From the NCBI RefSeq assembly GCF_001507555.1, contig NZ_LQBO01000001.1, forward strand, positions 992,001 through 1,056,000: 64,000 bases of DNA, read 5' to 3'. Numbering within the stretch: the first letter of the stretch is position 1; every line of letters begins with the position of its first letter. A program made the position numbers and the translations under genes. This document shows, one piece after another, positions 1 through 9,306 of this stretch. The notes under the pieces are model-generated. The model ran no database searches. It was not told the DNA's origin and saw nothing but the letters and a program-made list of their open reading frames with translations. Source of the stretch: Thiomicrospira sp. XS5. Its GTDB lineage: Bacteria > Pseudomonadota > Gammaproteobacteria > Thiomicrospirales > Thiomicrospiraceae.

Positions 1-575
1 AAATCGGCGTTTGGCTCATAGTCTTCCGGGGTGGAGATGCGCAGCTTGAAACCGTATTGTTTGGCGGCGTTAATGTAAGAGTGACACATGTTGTTGCCGT
101 CACCCACCCACAAAACCGTTTTGTCGGCAATGCTGCCGCGGTGTTCGTAATAGGTCTGCATATCCGCTAGCAACTGGCAAGGGTGAAAGTCATCGGTCAG
201 GGCATTGATGACCGGTGCCTGAGAATGTTCAGCCATTTTTTCCACCACGTCATGTCCGAAGGTGCGAATCATAATGCCATCCGCCATGCTGGAAATGACG
301 CGCGCACTGTCTTCAATCGGCTCGCCACGCCCCAATTGTGTGTCTTTGGGGGATAAGAACAGCGCGTGCCCGCCTAGTTGGCTCATGCCAATCTCGAACG
401 AGATGCGGGTGCGGGTCGAGGATTTTTCGAAAATCATCGCCAGTGTTTTGTTTTTCAGCGGTTCGAAAACCTCACCCGATTTTTGGATTTTCTTTAATTC
501 AACGGCCCGCAATAAGAGTTGATTTAACTCTTCTCTGGAGAGATCGTTTAGGGTCAAAAAATGTCTAATGCTCAT
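1..575 (-). CDS. argF: Ornithine carbamoyltransferase, C-terminus beyond window edge
   Basis: Partial gene; about 191 N-terminal codons are present, reading leftward from an ATG at 573-575 and running off the left edge. The product transfers the carbamoyl group of carbamoyl phosphate to ornithine to give citrulline (arginine synthesis, cytoplasm). The carbamoyl-phosphate loop SSTRTR is visible within [13 protein letters not shown], followed by the family motif FHPCQLLAD. The start [12 protein letters not shown] fits the usual N-terminus, and a purine-rich GGAAAGAAG precedes it. It lies 31 bp downstream of argD on the same strand, so argD-argF is probably one transcript. Family assignment is secure; argF rather than argI is a naming choice. 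Confidence 0.93.
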   Translation of the reverse strand, partial: MSIRHFLTLNDLSREELNQLLLRAVELKKIQKSGEVFEPLKNKTLAMIFEKSSTRTRISFEIGMSQLGGHALFLSPKDTQLGRGEPIEDSARVISSMADGIMIRTFGHDVVEKMAEHSQAPVINALTDDFHPCQLLADMQTYYEHRGSIADKTVLWVGDGNNMCHSYINAAKQYGFKLRISTPEDYEPNAD

Positions 576-606
576 AAGCTGTCTTCTTTCCGTTCTGGCA
601 AGAACG

Positions 607-1788
607 TTAATCTTGCCGTGTGAATTGGTTGACGAGTTCGACCACTGTGTCGATCAATTGATCGGTTTGGTCGTTTGACATGACAAAAGCCGGTAGCAAA
701 CGAATGGTATTGCCTTGCGTGACGTTGATCAGGACGTGTTGTTCCAAGGCCTGAGCGACCAGCTCGCCGCATGGGCGGTCCAGTTCGATGCCGATCATGT
801 AGCCAAGGCCGCGAACGTCCTTAACGGAAGGGTTGTCGGCCAGAGCCGATTGAAAGCGTGTCAGGATTTCCTGGCCTTTTTCGGCAACATGTTCAATGAA
901 GTTGTGAGCTTTCATAACCTTTAAAACGGCCAGGCCTGCGGCTGAAGCCAGTGGGTTGCCACCAAAGGTGGTGCCGTGGTTGCCGGGTTCTAAAATATCG
1001 GCAGCTTTTTGACCGGCCAGGCAGGCGCCAATCGGCAAGCCGTTGCCGAGAGCTTTTGCCAAGGACATGACGTCCGGTTGAATCCCTTCGTGTTGGTGGG
1101 CAAACCATTTGCCGGTACGGCCGATGCCGGTCTGAATTTCATCCAGCATCATCAACCAGCCATTGCGGTCGCAAATGTCGCGTATGGTTTTTAAATAGCC
1201 TTTCGGTGGAATGTTGACGCCGCCTTCACCTTGAATCGGTTCGACCAAAACGGCCACGATGTCGCTGTCTTCGCTCAGGGCCTCAATCGCACCGGCATCT
1301 CCGAATGGTACGCGCACGAAACCATCCACGAGAGGGGCGAACCCTTCTTGCACTTTTTTATTGCCGGTGGCCGACAAGGTGGCCAGTGTCCGGCCGTGGA
1401 AGCTGTTTTCCATGACGATGATTTTCGGCGCGGTAATTTGCTGCTGGTAGGCGTATTTGCGCGCGATTTTAATGGCGGTTTCATTCGCTTCGGCACCGGA
1501 GTTGCAGAAGAACACTTTTTCCATGCCGGAAATTTCAATCAGGTTTTCTGCCAGGGCGGCTTGTTTTTCAATGCAGTACAAATTGGAGGTGTGAATCAAT
1601 TCACGGCTTTGCGCGCAAATTGTTTCAGTGATTTCCGGGTGGGCATGCCCCAAGCTGCAGACGGCGATGCCACTGATGGCGTCCAAATAGTTTTGGCCGT
1701 GTTCGTCGTACAGCCAAGCGCCTTTACCGGATTTAAAGCAAACCGGCAGTCTGGCATAGGTGTTCATTAAATGCGGTGATGTTTTCAT
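607..1788 (-). CDS. argD: Acetylornithine aminotransferase
   Basis: 393 aa, full length for a class III PLP aminotransferase. It converts N-acetylglutamate semialdehyde to N-acetylornithine in arginine synthesis, and in many bacteria also acts on succinyl-diaminopimelate precursors. Visible motifs are the cofactor-phosphate contact CNSGAEANE (about 95-103), the aspartate region [13 protein letters not shown] (about 214-226) and the PLP lysine K245 in SLAKALGNG. It is followed after 31 bp by argF on the same strand, so the two probably form an arginine operon. A stable hairpin with a T-run about 50 bp upstream of the start (1839-1877) could attenuate the operon. Confidence 0.95.
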   Translation of the reverse strand: MKTSPHLMNTYARLPVCFKSGKGAWLYDEHGQNYLDAISGIAVCSLGHAHPEITETICAQSRELIHTSNLYCIEKQAALAENLIEISGMEKVFFCNSGAEANETAIKIARKYAYQQQITAPKIIVMENSFHGRTLATLSATGNKKVQEGFAPLVDGFVRVPFGDAGAIEALSEDSDIVAVLVEPIQGEGGVNIPPKGYLKTIRDICDRNGWLMMLDEIQTGIGRTGKWFAHQHEGIQPDVMSLAKALGNGLPIGACLAGQKAADILEPGNHGTTFGGNPLASAAGLAVLKVMKAHNFIEHVAEKGQEILTRFQSALADNPSVKDVRGLGYMIGIELDRPCGELVAQALEQHVLINVTQGNTIRLLPAFVMSNDQTDQLIDTVVELVNQFTRQD

Positions 1789-2123
1789 TGTCGTTATTAT
1801 TCTTTTCCAGCGTTTTCAATAAAAGGGTCTTTGAAAACAAAAAAGCAATCGCAAGACGGGCTTGGGATTGCTTTTTTGAATCGAATCGGTTTTTTATTTT
1901 TAAATTCAAAAGAATGATTTTAATCATATGCTCCGTAATTTCAAGCAAAAATGTAGTGAAATTCCGGCAAAGCCGGGGAGCAAGTCTATGAAAGAGCTAT
2001 AAATCGTGATGCTGAAAAATCCGATTTAGGATAAAATAATAGAAATTAGTCCCGAGTAAAATCGATGTCAAAATCGATCTGGAAAACCAAACATAGAAAA
2101 ATTAGATATAAGGAAAGCGTGCA
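1789..2123. other. Divergent intergenic region between argD and ilvE
   Basis: 335 bp without a convincing gene. It must hold the promoters of both divergent operons. The argD side carries the hairpin described separately. The ilvE side is AT-rich, with a TATA-like ggataaaataat about 90 bp before ilvE and a short inverted repeat built on ATCGAT near 2061-2078. I could not recognise an ArgR box with confidence. Confidence 0.5.
1839..1877 (-). terminator. Terminator-like hairpin upstream of argD (possible attenuator)
   Basis: A 12-bp perfect stem (1839-1850 with 1866-1877, AAAAAAGCAATC / GATTGCTTTTTT). A second inner stem CAAG/CTTG extends it around an ACGGG loop. In the minus direction it ends in a T-run, as an intrinsic terminator does. 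It sits about 50 bp ahead of the argD start codon with no gene upstream on that strand, so it could end a leader transcript. The arms are symmetric, so either direction would work. Confidence 0.55.
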
Positions 2124-3050
2124 ATGCAAACAATGAGTGATCGCGACGGCCTGATTTGGCTGGATGGTGAAATGGTGGATTGGCGGGAGGCAAAAACTCA
2201 CGTTCTGACGCATACATTACATTATGGTATGGGAGTGTTTGAAGGGGTGCGAGCCTATGAAGCCGAACAAGGGACTGCCATTTTCCGTTTGGAAGCCCAT
2301 ACCGATCGCTTGTTCAACTCGGCGAAAATCATGAATATGCCGATGCCGTTTTCCAAAGAGGAATTGAATGAAGCGCAGCGTGCCGCGGTGCGTGAAAACG
2401 ATTTGAAATCCGCTTACATTCGCCCAATGGTATTTTACGGTTCGGAAGGCATGGGGTTGCGTGCCGATAACCTGAAAGCGCATGTTGTGGTCGCGGCTTG
2501 GGAATGGGGCGCTTACATGGGTGAAGAAAACCTGACAAAAGGCATTAAGATTGCCACATCGTCTTTCACGCGTCACCATGTCAACGTCACCATGACCAAA
2601 GCGAAATCCAACGGTTCTTACATGAACTCCATGCTGGCGTTGCAGGAAGCGGTCGGCCACGGCTGTGATGAAGCGTTGTTATTGGATACGGAAGGGTATG
2701 TTTCCGAAGGGTCTGGCGAGAACTTCTTTATGGTGCGTGACGGAGTGATTTACACGCCGGAATTGACGGCCGCATTGGATGGCATTACGCGTAAAACCAT
2801 TATGCAGTTGGCGAAAGACGCCGGATACGAAGTGCGTGAAAAACGCATTACGCGTGATGAGGTCTACATTGCCGATGAAGCTTTCTTTACCGGAACGGCG
2901 GCCGAAGTGACGCCGATTCGTGAGTTGGATAATCGAGTCATTGGCCAAGGCTCTCGCGGGCCGGTCACCGAAATGTTGCAAACCAAATATTTCGATGTGG
3001 TTCATGGTCGTTCTGAAGCCCATTTGAACTGGTTGACGCCGGTCGCCTGA
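2124..3050 (+). CDS. ilvE: Branched-chain amino acid aminotransferase
   Basis: 308 aa, a fold type IV PLP aminotransferase that carries out the last step of leucine, isoleucine and valine synthesis, with glutamate as amino donor. The cofactor lysine is K161 by alignment to KSNGSYMNS. The substrate and cofactor motif EGYVSEGSGENFF follows, as in IlvE. The start at 2124 has an AAGGAA ribosome site 7 bp upstream; a second ATG three codons in (2133) is also possible. A zinc-finger gene follows after 29 bp and is probably cotranscribed, with a palindromic terminator after it. D-amino-acid transaminase and aminodeoxychorismate lyase are relatives, but length and motifs favour IlvE. Confidence 0.93.
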   Translation: MQTMSDRDGLIWLDGEMVDWREAKTHVLTHTLHYGMGVFEGVRAYEAEQGTAIFRLEAHTDRLFNSAKIMNMPMPFSKEELNEAQRAAVRENDLKSAYIRPMVFYGSEGMGLRADNLKAHVVVAAWEWGAYMGEENLTKGIKIATSSFTRHHVNVTMTKAKSNGSYMNSMLALQEAVGHGCDEALLLDTEGYVSEGSGENFFMVRDGVIYTPELTAALDGITRKTIMQLAKDAGYEVREKRITRDEVYIADEAFFTGTAAEVTPIRELDNRVIGQGSRGPVTEMLQTKYFDVVHGRSEAHLNWLTPVA

Positions 3051-3079
3051 TAAACGAACTAAAACGTAAGAGAAGATTT

Positions 3080-3271
3080 ATGAGTAAACAAACTGTTATT
3101 GAAGTCACCTATGATGATTTGCCGTTGACGTGTCCGATGCCCGGGCAAGAGCAGTGGAACTCCCACCCAAAGGTCATGCTGCCGATTGAAGAGACGGGGA
3201 AAGCGAAGTGCCCTTATTGTGGAACGGAATATGTTCTGAAGGATTGGGATCCGAATCACAAAAGCCATTAA
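3080..3271 (+). CDS. Small CHCC zinc-finger protein
   Basis: 63 aa. It matches the zf-CHCC family (related to the C-terminal domain of the mitochondrial complex I subunit NDUFS6), with a probable Zn ligand set of C18, H29, C44 and C47; the last two are in CPYCGTEY. It has no signal peptide or membrane segment. It follows ilvE by 29 bp with a good AAGAGAAG ribosome site and is closed by the terminator at 3294-3321, so it is the end of the ilvE operon. Its biochemical role is not established; many proteobacteria carry one next to ilvE. Confidence 0.85.
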   Translation: MSKQTVIEVTYDDLPLTCPMPGQEQWNSHPKVMLPIEETGKAKCPYCGTEYVLKDWDPNHKSH

Positions 3272-3293
3272 TCGTGCTTTTTGTGATGTATTG

Positions 3294-3321
3294 AAAAACG
3301 ACCAGGCCTGGTCGTTTTTTT
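3294..3321 (+). terminator. Terminator of ilvE operon built on CCAGGCCTGG
   Basis: A perfect 26-bp palindrome with half-sites 3294-3306 and 3307-3319 and the iterated 10-mer CCAGGCCTGG (3302-3311) at its centre, followed by a T-run to 3321. It lies 22 bp after the zinc-finger gene. As RNA it gives a GC-rich stem with A/U flanks, so it should act as an intrinsic terminator. Confidence 0.75.
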
Positions 3322-3366
3322 ATGTCCGAATCTCGGCGCAGTTATATTGTTCCAACGGATCAGGCA

Positions 3367-3396
3367 TAAAAAAAGCCCGCGAAAGCGGGCTTTTTT
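3367..3396 (-). terminator. glnA terminator
   Basis: Stem GCCCGC/GCGGGC with a GAAA tetraloop, flanked by A7 and T6 runs, located 20 bp past the glnA stop on the minus strand. The symmetric A/T flanks would also stop readthrough from the plus-strand ilvE operon. Confidence 0.9.
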
Positions 3397-3415
3397 GTGG
3401 GGGTTAATCGAAGGA

Positions 3416-4822
3416 TTAACGAGAGTAGTACATGTCGAACTCGATTGGGTGAGTCGTCGCACGCATGCGGGTGACTTCTTCCATTTTTAGTTCGATGTAA
3501 GAGTCGATGGCTTCGTCGGAGAAAACACCGCCGGCTTTCAAGAACTCTCTGTCTTCGTCTAGAGCAGCCAAAGCTTCTTCTAGGGAAGCACATACTGTGT
3601 TGTAAGTCGCTTCTTCTTCTGGCGGCAAGTCATACAAGTCTTTCTCAGAAGGATCGCCTGGATCGATTTGGTTCATGATACCGTCAAGACCGGCCATCAA
3701 GGACGCTGAGAAGGCTAGGTATGGGTTGGCCGTCGCATCTGGGAAACGTAGCTCAACACGACGTGATTTTTCAGACGGCGCGTAAGGAATACGAATCGAA
3801 GCGGAACGGTTCGAACCGGAGTAAGCCAGAAGGATTGGCGCTTCAAAGCCTGGAACCAAACGCTTATAAGAGTTGGTACCTGGGTTGGTGAAGGCATTCA
3901 AGGCGCGAGCGTGTTTGATCAGACCACCGATGTACCAAATGGCTTCTTGGGATAGGCCAGAGTAAACATCACCAGCAAAAATGTTTTTGCCACCTTTCGA
4001 CAAAGACATGTTGATGTGCATACCGGAACCGTTATCGCCAACAATTGGCTTAGGCATGAAAGTCGCTGTTTTACCAAGCGCATTACACGTATTGTGTACC
4101 GCGTATTTCAGAATTTGCACTTCGTCGGCTTTTGCCGTCAGAGTGTTACCGGCAACAGCCAACTCACATTGTCCGCCTGCGGCCACTTCGTGGTGGTGTG
4201 CTTCCAATTTCAGCCCCATGGCTTCAGCCATGGCACAGATGTCTGCACGGACTTCATGCAATTGGTCAACCGGTGGTACTGGGAAGTAACCGCCTTTTAC
4301 CTTAGGACGGTGACCGATGTTACCGTCTTCATAAACTTTTTCAGAATCCCAAGCGGATTCGCCGGAATGCATTTTCACGAAAGAACCGGACATGTCTGCA
4401 CCCCAACGGACATCGTCAAAGATGAAGAATTCAGGTTCTGGACCGAAGAAAGCGGTGTCGGCGACGCCGGTGGAAGCCAAATAGGCTTCTGCTTTTTTCG
4501 CGATGCCGCGAGGATCTTTTTCATAGGCTTCCATTGTGGAAGGTTCAACAATCATCATTCGGATGATCAAGGTTGGATCATTCGTGAATGGGTCCATGTA
4601 GAAACCATCGGTTTGTGGCATCAAGATCATGTCGGAGTTGTTGATGCCTTTCCAGCCTTGAATGGATGAACCGTCAAAAGTTTCACCGTCCGCAAAAAAG
4701 TCTTCATCCACGCTATCGGCCGGGATGGTGACATGTTGCTCTTTACCATGTGTGTCGGTAAAGCGAAGATCTACCCATTTAACGTCATTGTCTTTGATTA
4801 AATCAAAAATTTCTTGCGACAT
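3416..4822 (-). CDS. glnA: Glutamine synthetase type I
   Basis: 468 aa, the normal length of bacterial GS-I. It condenses ammonia and glutamate to glutamine with ATP, as a cytoplasmic dodecamer. Visible motifs are the N-terminal beta-grasp signature FDGSSIQGW (about 49-57), the ATP region [12 protein letters not shown] (258-269), the glutamate-binding NRSASIRIP (338-346) and the adenylylation site Y397 in [10 protein letters not shown]. The protein is therefore probably controlled by GlnE/GlnB adenylylation. It is a single-gene unit with its own terminator. The 506-bp upstream region carries repeated TTTGGTGCA elements that resemble NtrC half-sites. Confidence 0.97.
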   Translation of the reverse strand: MSQEIFDLIKDNDVKWVDLRFTDTHGKEQHVTIPADSVDEDFFADGETFDGSSIQGWKGINNSDMILMPQTDGFYMDPFTNDPTLIIRMMIVEPSTMEAYEKDPRGIAKKAEAYLASTGVADTAFFGPEPEFFIFDDVRWGADMSGSFVKMHSGESAWDSEKVYEDGNIGHRPKVKGGYFPVPPVDQLHEVRADICAMAEAMGLKLEAHHHEVAAGGQCELAVAGNTLTAKADEVQILKYAVHNTCNALGKTATFMPKPIVGDNGSGMHINMSLSKGGKNIFAGDVYSGLSQEAIWYIGGLIKHARALNAFTNPGTNSYKRLVPGFEAPILLAYSGSNRSASIRIPYAPSEKSRRVELRFPDATANPYLAFSASLMAGLDGIMNQIDPGDPSEKDLYDLPPEEEATYNTVCASLEEALAALDEDREFLKAGGVFSDEAIDSYIELKMEEVTRMRATTHPIEFDMYYSR

Positions 4823-5328
4823 AAGTGTGTCCTTTTAGATTGTTGAAAAATGCGAAGTGGTTCTGAAAGCATAGTGCGATACGTCAGCTGGGCTGGCGGG
4901 TCGGTTTATGTTTCTGAAGGCGCTAAAATCGCACGTTGAATTTAAAAATTACGTTTGAATTATGTGTTTGGTGCAACCATTTAAAACCCGGAAAATTCCG
5001 CCGGAATTCGCCGGGTTTCGTGAAATTTTGTCCTGTTGATAATAGCTGGAACCATGCCAGAATGCCAATATTTTTTTAAAGATTTTTAAGTCCTTGATAG
5101 ACAAGAAAAAATACTCTTATTAATTGTGTTGTTGTTGTTCAGAGGTGTAAAAGATGTTTGTTTCTTTGGTGCAATGTGAAATGTTTTGGTGCATTTTAAA
5201 ATAAATGGTTTGAAATGAGAAGCCGTTTGAGAGCACTTTTATTAGGCAAAATATTTCAGAGTTTAATCTTTCTGTCATATTGAAAAGATATGATTGCCCC
5301 ATCATAAATCACTCCCTAGGAATTTTGG
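4823..5328. promoter_or_regulatory. Divergent glnA / pstC control region
   Basis: 506 bp without a gene. Three copies of TTTGGTGCA occur at 4967-4975, 5165-5173 and 5185-5193; the last two are 20 bp apart (two helical turns). On the minus strand they read TGCACCAAA, the left half of the enterobacterial NtrC consensus. The long hairpin at 4984-5018 lies in the presumptive glnA leader. A CTGTCAT element at 5272-5278 resembles half of a Pho box for pstC, but the second half is poor. I found no convincing sigma-54 GG/GC promoter. Confidence 0.4.
4984..5018. other. Strong hairpin in glnA leader region
   Basis: AAACCCGG (4984-4991) pairs with CCGGGTTT (5011-5018), and an inner AATTCCG/GGAATT stem continues it. 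It has no adjacent T-run on the plus strand and only a short one on the minus strand. It is about 160 bp ahead of glnA and may be part of its mRNA leader or a weak terminator. Function is inferred only from structure. Confidence 0.45.
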
Positions 5329-7596
5329 ATGGATCAGTCAGCGCAGAAAGCACTTGAACAGGCCTTGAAAGGGCCAAAGTTTGAAAAGCGTATCAAACGC
5401 CGAAACCTTGTTGATAAGGGATGGGCTTCCAGTATTTCAGTCGGTGGTGTCGGTGTTATTTTGTCGGTGCTGCTGATTATGTTTTTCCTCGTTTATGTGG
5501 TGGCGCCTTTGTTCATGCCAGCCAGTGTCAAAGAGCACTCAAGCTATGCATTGCCGGGCGGCAGTCAGGAAAAAACACTTTTTTACGGGATGGATGAATA
5601 TAAAGAAACCGCAATGCGCATTACCGACTCCGGTAAGTTGATCGGATTCAATGCTGACAACGGTGACATTTTGTCGGAATCGAGCTTGCCGTTGGACGGT
5701 GAGTCCATCACCAGTTTTGCGCGTGTGAATGAGGCCGACAAATTAATCGCGTTCGGCTTGTCGAATGGTGGAGTTTTGCTGGCGAAATACGGTTATAAAG
5801 TGACGTATCCGAATAATGAACGCAAGGTGTCGCCTTCGTTGACGTTTCCATTTGGGCAGGCCCCGTTAATGTTGGCCGATCGCGCGATTTCAAAGGTGGC
5901 GGCCCGCGTCAGTGATTCTCAGTTGGTCATTGCTTATCAGCAAGCGGGTCAATCGCATGTTTTCGTTAAACAGTATGACAAGGTTGAGTCCATGCTGTCG
6001 GACGATGTGACTCTGGAAGAATACGCGGAAGGTGAAGTGCCGAATAATATGACCGTGGATTGGCTGATGATGGGCGGCAATATGCGCAACCTGTATTTGG
6101 TTTCCCAAGACGGCGCGACGCTTTACTATGATTTGTCCAACCTGAGCGAGCCGGTTCTGTTGCAGAAAGTTAATTTGGTGACGGGGGACGAACACATTGC
6201 TTCATTGCGTTTCTTGCTGGGGGAATATTCGTTAATGGTCGGCTCCTCAAAAGGACGTGTGTTGCAATGGTTCCCGGTTCGGGACGATAACAACAACTTC
6301 CGTTTGGAATTTATTCGCGACTTTAAGGTGGATAAAAAACCGGTCAACTTTATTGCGATTGAGCACAGTCGTAAAGGCTTTGTAACACTGGATCGTTCCG
6401 GGGAAATCAACTTGTACAACGCCACGGCGGAAAGGCATCTGGCATCGGTGGAGCTGAATACCGGGTTGAATTTCCTGCTGATGGCTCAGCGCGGTAATGG
6501 CGCGTTGGTGGAAACCGCCGACGGTCAAATGCTGAATTACGATATTAAAAATGAACACCCGGATGTGTCTTTCTCCAGTCTGTGGGGCAAAGTCTGGTAC
6601 GAAGGGTATGAAGAACCGAGCTATACCTGGCAGTCTTCTTCCGCCAGTGCCGACTTCGAACCGAAATTTTCCATGGTGCCATTGACCTTCGGCACTATTA
6701 AAGCAGCTTTGTATTCCATGTTGTTTGCCGTGCCGATCGCTGTCTTGGCGGCGATTTACACCGCCTTCTTTATGGACAACAAAACCCGCCAATACATCAA
6801 GCCAACCATTGAGCTGATTGAAGCCTTGCCAACAGTTATTCTCGGTTTCTTAGCCGGCTTGTGGCTGGCGCCTTATATGGAAGCGCATTTGGCCGGCTTC
6901 TTTGCCATCTTACTGGTGGTACCCATCGGGATACTCTTATTCGGTTTTGGCTGGTCTCGCCTGCCGGAGCCGGTGCGTTTGTTGATTCCAACCGGCAGAC
7001 GGGCCGTGTTGATGCTGCCGGTGGTGGTTTTCCTCGGCTGGTTTGCCTTGTCGTTGAGCTCGCCAATCGAAAATCTATTTTTCCACGGCGATATGCGCCA
7101 CTGGTTAACGTCCAGCGCCGGCATTGATTTTGACCAGCGTAATGCCTTGGTTATCGGGTTTGCGATGGGCTTTGCCTTGATTCCAACCATTTTCTCGGTG
7201 GCGGAAGACGCCATTTATAACGTGCCGAGTTATTTGGTCAACGGCTCTCTGGCATTGGGGGCCAGTGGCTGGCAAACCTTGGTGGGCGTGGTGTTACCAA
7301 CGGCCAGCCCGGGGATTTTCTCGGCGATTATGCTGGGCTTCGGCCGCGGCATCGGGGAAACGATGATTGTCTTGATGGCCTCCGGTAACACGCCGCTGAT
7401 GGATGTGAATATCTTCCAAGGGATGCGTACCCTGTCGGCGAACTTGGCCGTGGAAATGCCGGAAGCGGAGCTGTACAGTTCGCATTACCGTGTGCTGTTC
7501 CTGTCCGGTCTGATCTTGTTTATTTTCACGTTTGTTTTCAATACGCTCGCGGAAGTGGTGCGCGAACGCATGCGCCGTAAGTATGGCTCACTATAA
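5329..7596 (+). CDS. pstC: Phosphate ABC transporter permease PstC, long form
   Basis: 755 aa, more than twice E. coli PstC (319 aa). An N-terminal membrane segment (about 36-62) is followed by a roughly 380-residue extracytoplasmic region of beta-rich repeats (about 65-440), then the six-helix permease half (about 455-750). The permease half contains the ATPase-coupling loop LGASGWQTLVGVVLPTASPG. With PstA it forms the inner-membrane channel of the high-affinity phosphate importer. A TAGGA ribosome site lies just upstream. It is first in pstC-pstA-pstB with 11-bp and 52-bp gaps. The long form is known from Vibrio and Pseudomonas relatives; what the extra domain does is not established. Confidence 0.93.
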   Translation: MDQSAQKALEQALKGPKFEKRIKRRNLVDKGWASSISVGGVGVILSVLLIMFFLVYVVAPLFMPASVKEHSSYALPGGSQEKTLFYGMDEYKETAMRITDSGKLIGFNADNGDILSESSLPLDGESITSFARVNEADKLIAFGLSNGGVLLAKYGYKVTYPNNERKVSPSLTFPFGQAPLMLADRAISKVAARVSDSQLVIAYQQAGQSHVFVKQYDKVESMLSDDVTLEEYAEGEVPNNMTVDWLMMGGNMRNLYLVSQDGATLYYDLSNLSEPVLLQKVNLVTGDEHIASLRFLLGEYSLMVGSSKGRVLQWFPVRDDNNNFRLEFIRDFKVDKKPVNFIAIEHSRKGFVTLDRSGEINLYNATAERHLASVELNTGLNFLLMAQRGNGALVETADGQMLNYDIKNEHPDVSFSSLWGKVWYEGYEEPSYTWQSSSASADFEPKFSMVPLTFGTIKAALYSMLFAVPIAVLAAIYTAFFMDNKTRQYIKPTIELIEALPTVILGFLAGLWLAPYMEAHLAGFFAILLVVPIGILLFGFGWSRLPEPVRLLIPTGRRAVLMLPVVVFLGWFALSLSSPIENLFFHGDMRHWLTSSAGIDFDQRNALVIGFAMGFALIPTIFSVAEDAIYNVPSYLVNGSLALGASGWQTLVGVVLPTASPGIFSAIMLGFGRGIGETMIVLMASGNTPLMDVNIFQGMRTLSANLAVEMPEAELYSSHYRVLFLSGLILFIFTFVFNTLAEVVRERMRRKYGSL

Positions 7597-7607
7597 AGGA
7601 TATTGAC

Positions 7608-9254
7608 ATGAAAGAATGGTTCAAAAAAGGCGAACATTGGGTTTGGTTTAGTGCGTCGACTGTCAGTATCAGTGTGGTGTTGGTTGTTGGCTTGTTGTTG
7701 ATGATTTCCTTCCGAGGTCTGGTGCACTTCTGGCCGCACTCGGTGTACGAATACGAAGTGAAAACCGATAACGGCAAACTGGAACAAGTGGTCGGTGAGT
7801 TGCACGAAGTGAAAAGCAAGGAATTCAAAGACCCGAAAGCCGAAGACGGCATCGTCCGCATTCCACAGTATTTGTTGAAAGTGGGTAACCGCGACGTTTA
7901 CGGCATTGATTTCCGCTGGGTCAATTCGGCGAACATCATCGGTCGTCAGGATATTCTCGATGACGGCGTCACCGTAGTGGAACGCTACGAATGGGGGAAT
8001 GTTTACGGTCATTTGGAACACATTAAACAGGATGGCAAAATCATTGCCCGAGGTGACAATGTTTTACCGATGATGCAGCAGTTGGTCGACAGTGGTTTGG
8101 ATTTGCATGACCAGATTCGCCACATCGAAAAAGTCGTGATCGGCGGTATCAACTATCAGCTTGAACAACTGCGCTTGGATCAAAAACGACTGGAAGCGAG
8201 CGGTGACTATACGGCGGAGAAGCAAACGGAGTTCGAGGCTGAGCGCGCTCAGTTAAAGCAAGCCTTTAACGACCAGCAAGATACGTTGAAGGTACTGTAT
8301 CGCCAGTCCAATAACCTGGGGGAAGTCACGCTTCAAATCGCCGGGGATAAGTTTATCCACGTTCCGGTTAAATCCATTGTGCGCTTCTGGCAGCCGAATA
8401 ACATGACGTTTGGCGAGCAGGTTGGTTTCTTCTTCACGTCCATCGGACACTTCCTGATTGACGATCCGCGTGAAGCGAACACCGAAGGTGGGGTTTTTCC
8501 GGCCATTGTCGGGACGGTGACGATGGTTATCCTGATGGCGATTTTTGTGACGCCGATGGGGGTGATTGCCGCGATTTACATGAGCGAATACGCCAAAGAC
8601 GGCATTTTGCTGAGAACGGTGCGGATTTCCATCAACAACCTGGCAGGGGTGCCGTCCATCGTATTCGGTATCTTCGGCCTCGGGTTCTTTGTTTACATCA
8701 TCGGGGGCAGTATCGACGAACTCTTCTACAGTTACGCCTTGCCGAGTCCGACCTTCGGGACGCCGGCGCTGCTGTGGGCTTCTTTGACGATGGCGTTATT
8801 GACCCTGCCGGTGGTGATTGTGTCGACTCAGGAAGGTTTGTCCCGTATTCCACGCGCCTTGCGTGAGGGCGGTCTGGCGCTGGGGGCGACCAAGTCCGAA
8901 ACCATTATGAAGATTGTCCTGCCGATGTCGATGCCGGCGATTATGACCGGTCTGATTCTGGCCGTGGCACGTGCCGCCGGGGAAGTGGCGCCGTTGATGT
9001 TGGTCGGTGTGGTGAAATTGGCGCCGGAACTGCCAATCGATTTGAACGCGCCGTTTATTCACTTGGACCGTAAGTTCATGCACCTTGGTTTCCATATCTA
9101 CGACGTCGGCTTCCAAAGCCCGAACGTTGAAGCGTCTCAGCCGTTGGTTTATGCCACCTCTTTGTTGTTGGTGTTGATCATCATCGGTTTGAACCTCGGA
9201 GCGATCACGATCCGTAATAAGCTGAGAGAGAAGTACAAGGCTCTGGATAATTAA
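7608..9254 (+). CDS. pstA: Phosphate ABC transporter permease PstA, long form
   Basis: 548 aa against 296 in E. coli. A membrane segment (about 15-36) is followed by an added extracytoplasmic region of the DUF3333 type, containing a charged helical stretch (about 165-230, likely coiled coil). The permease domain (about 290-540) has the coupling loop LREGGLALGATKSETIMK and ARAAGEVAPLMLVG. It partners PstC and PstB. Start ATG at 7608, 11 bp after pstC, preceded by AAAGGA. The matching enlargement of both permeases suggests their periplasmic parts contact each other or PstS (inference). Confidence 0.93.
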   Translation: MKEWFKKGEHWVWFSASTVSISVVLVVGLLLMISFRGLVHFWPHSVYEYEVKTDNGKLEQVVGELHEVKSKEFKDPKAEDGIVRIPQYLLKVGNRDVYGIDFRWVNSANIIGRQDILDDGVTVVERYEWGNVYGHLEHIKQDGKIIARGDNVLPMMQQLVDSGLDLHDQIRHIEKVVIGGINYQLEQLRLDQKRLEASGDYTAEKQTEFEAERAQLKQAFNDQQDTLKVLYRQSNNLGEVTLQIAGDKFIHVPVKSIVRFWQPNNMTFGEQVGFFFTSIGHFLIDDPREANTEGGVFPAIVGTVTMVILMAIFVTPMGVIAAIYMSEYAKDGILLRTVRISINNLAGVPSIVFGIFGLGFFVYIIGGSIDELFYSYALPSPTFGTPALLWASLTMALLTLPVVIVSTQEGLSRIPRALREGGLALGATKSETIMKIVLPMSMPAIMTGLILAVARAAGEVAPLMLVGVVKLAPELPIDLNAPFIHLDRKFMHLGFHIYDVGFQSPNVEASQPLVYATSLLLVLIIIGLNLGAITIRNKLREKYKALDN

Positions 9255-9306
9255 TGACCAGGCCTGGTGGATTATTGCAATAGAATTTTAGAATAGGAAT
9301 GTTGTT

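Noticed and set aside
1231-1770. 179-codon open frame opposite argD
   Set aside because: It lies wholly within argD on the other strand, with no ribosome site or recognisable domain.
4823-5100. Sigma-54 promoter for glnA
   Set aside because: No GG-N10-GC pair with the expected flanks could be found on the glnA strand.
5272-5290. Pho box ahead of pstC
   Set aside because: Only one CTGTCAT half-site matches; the next 11-bp unit (AAAAGAT) does not, so it was not called as a site.
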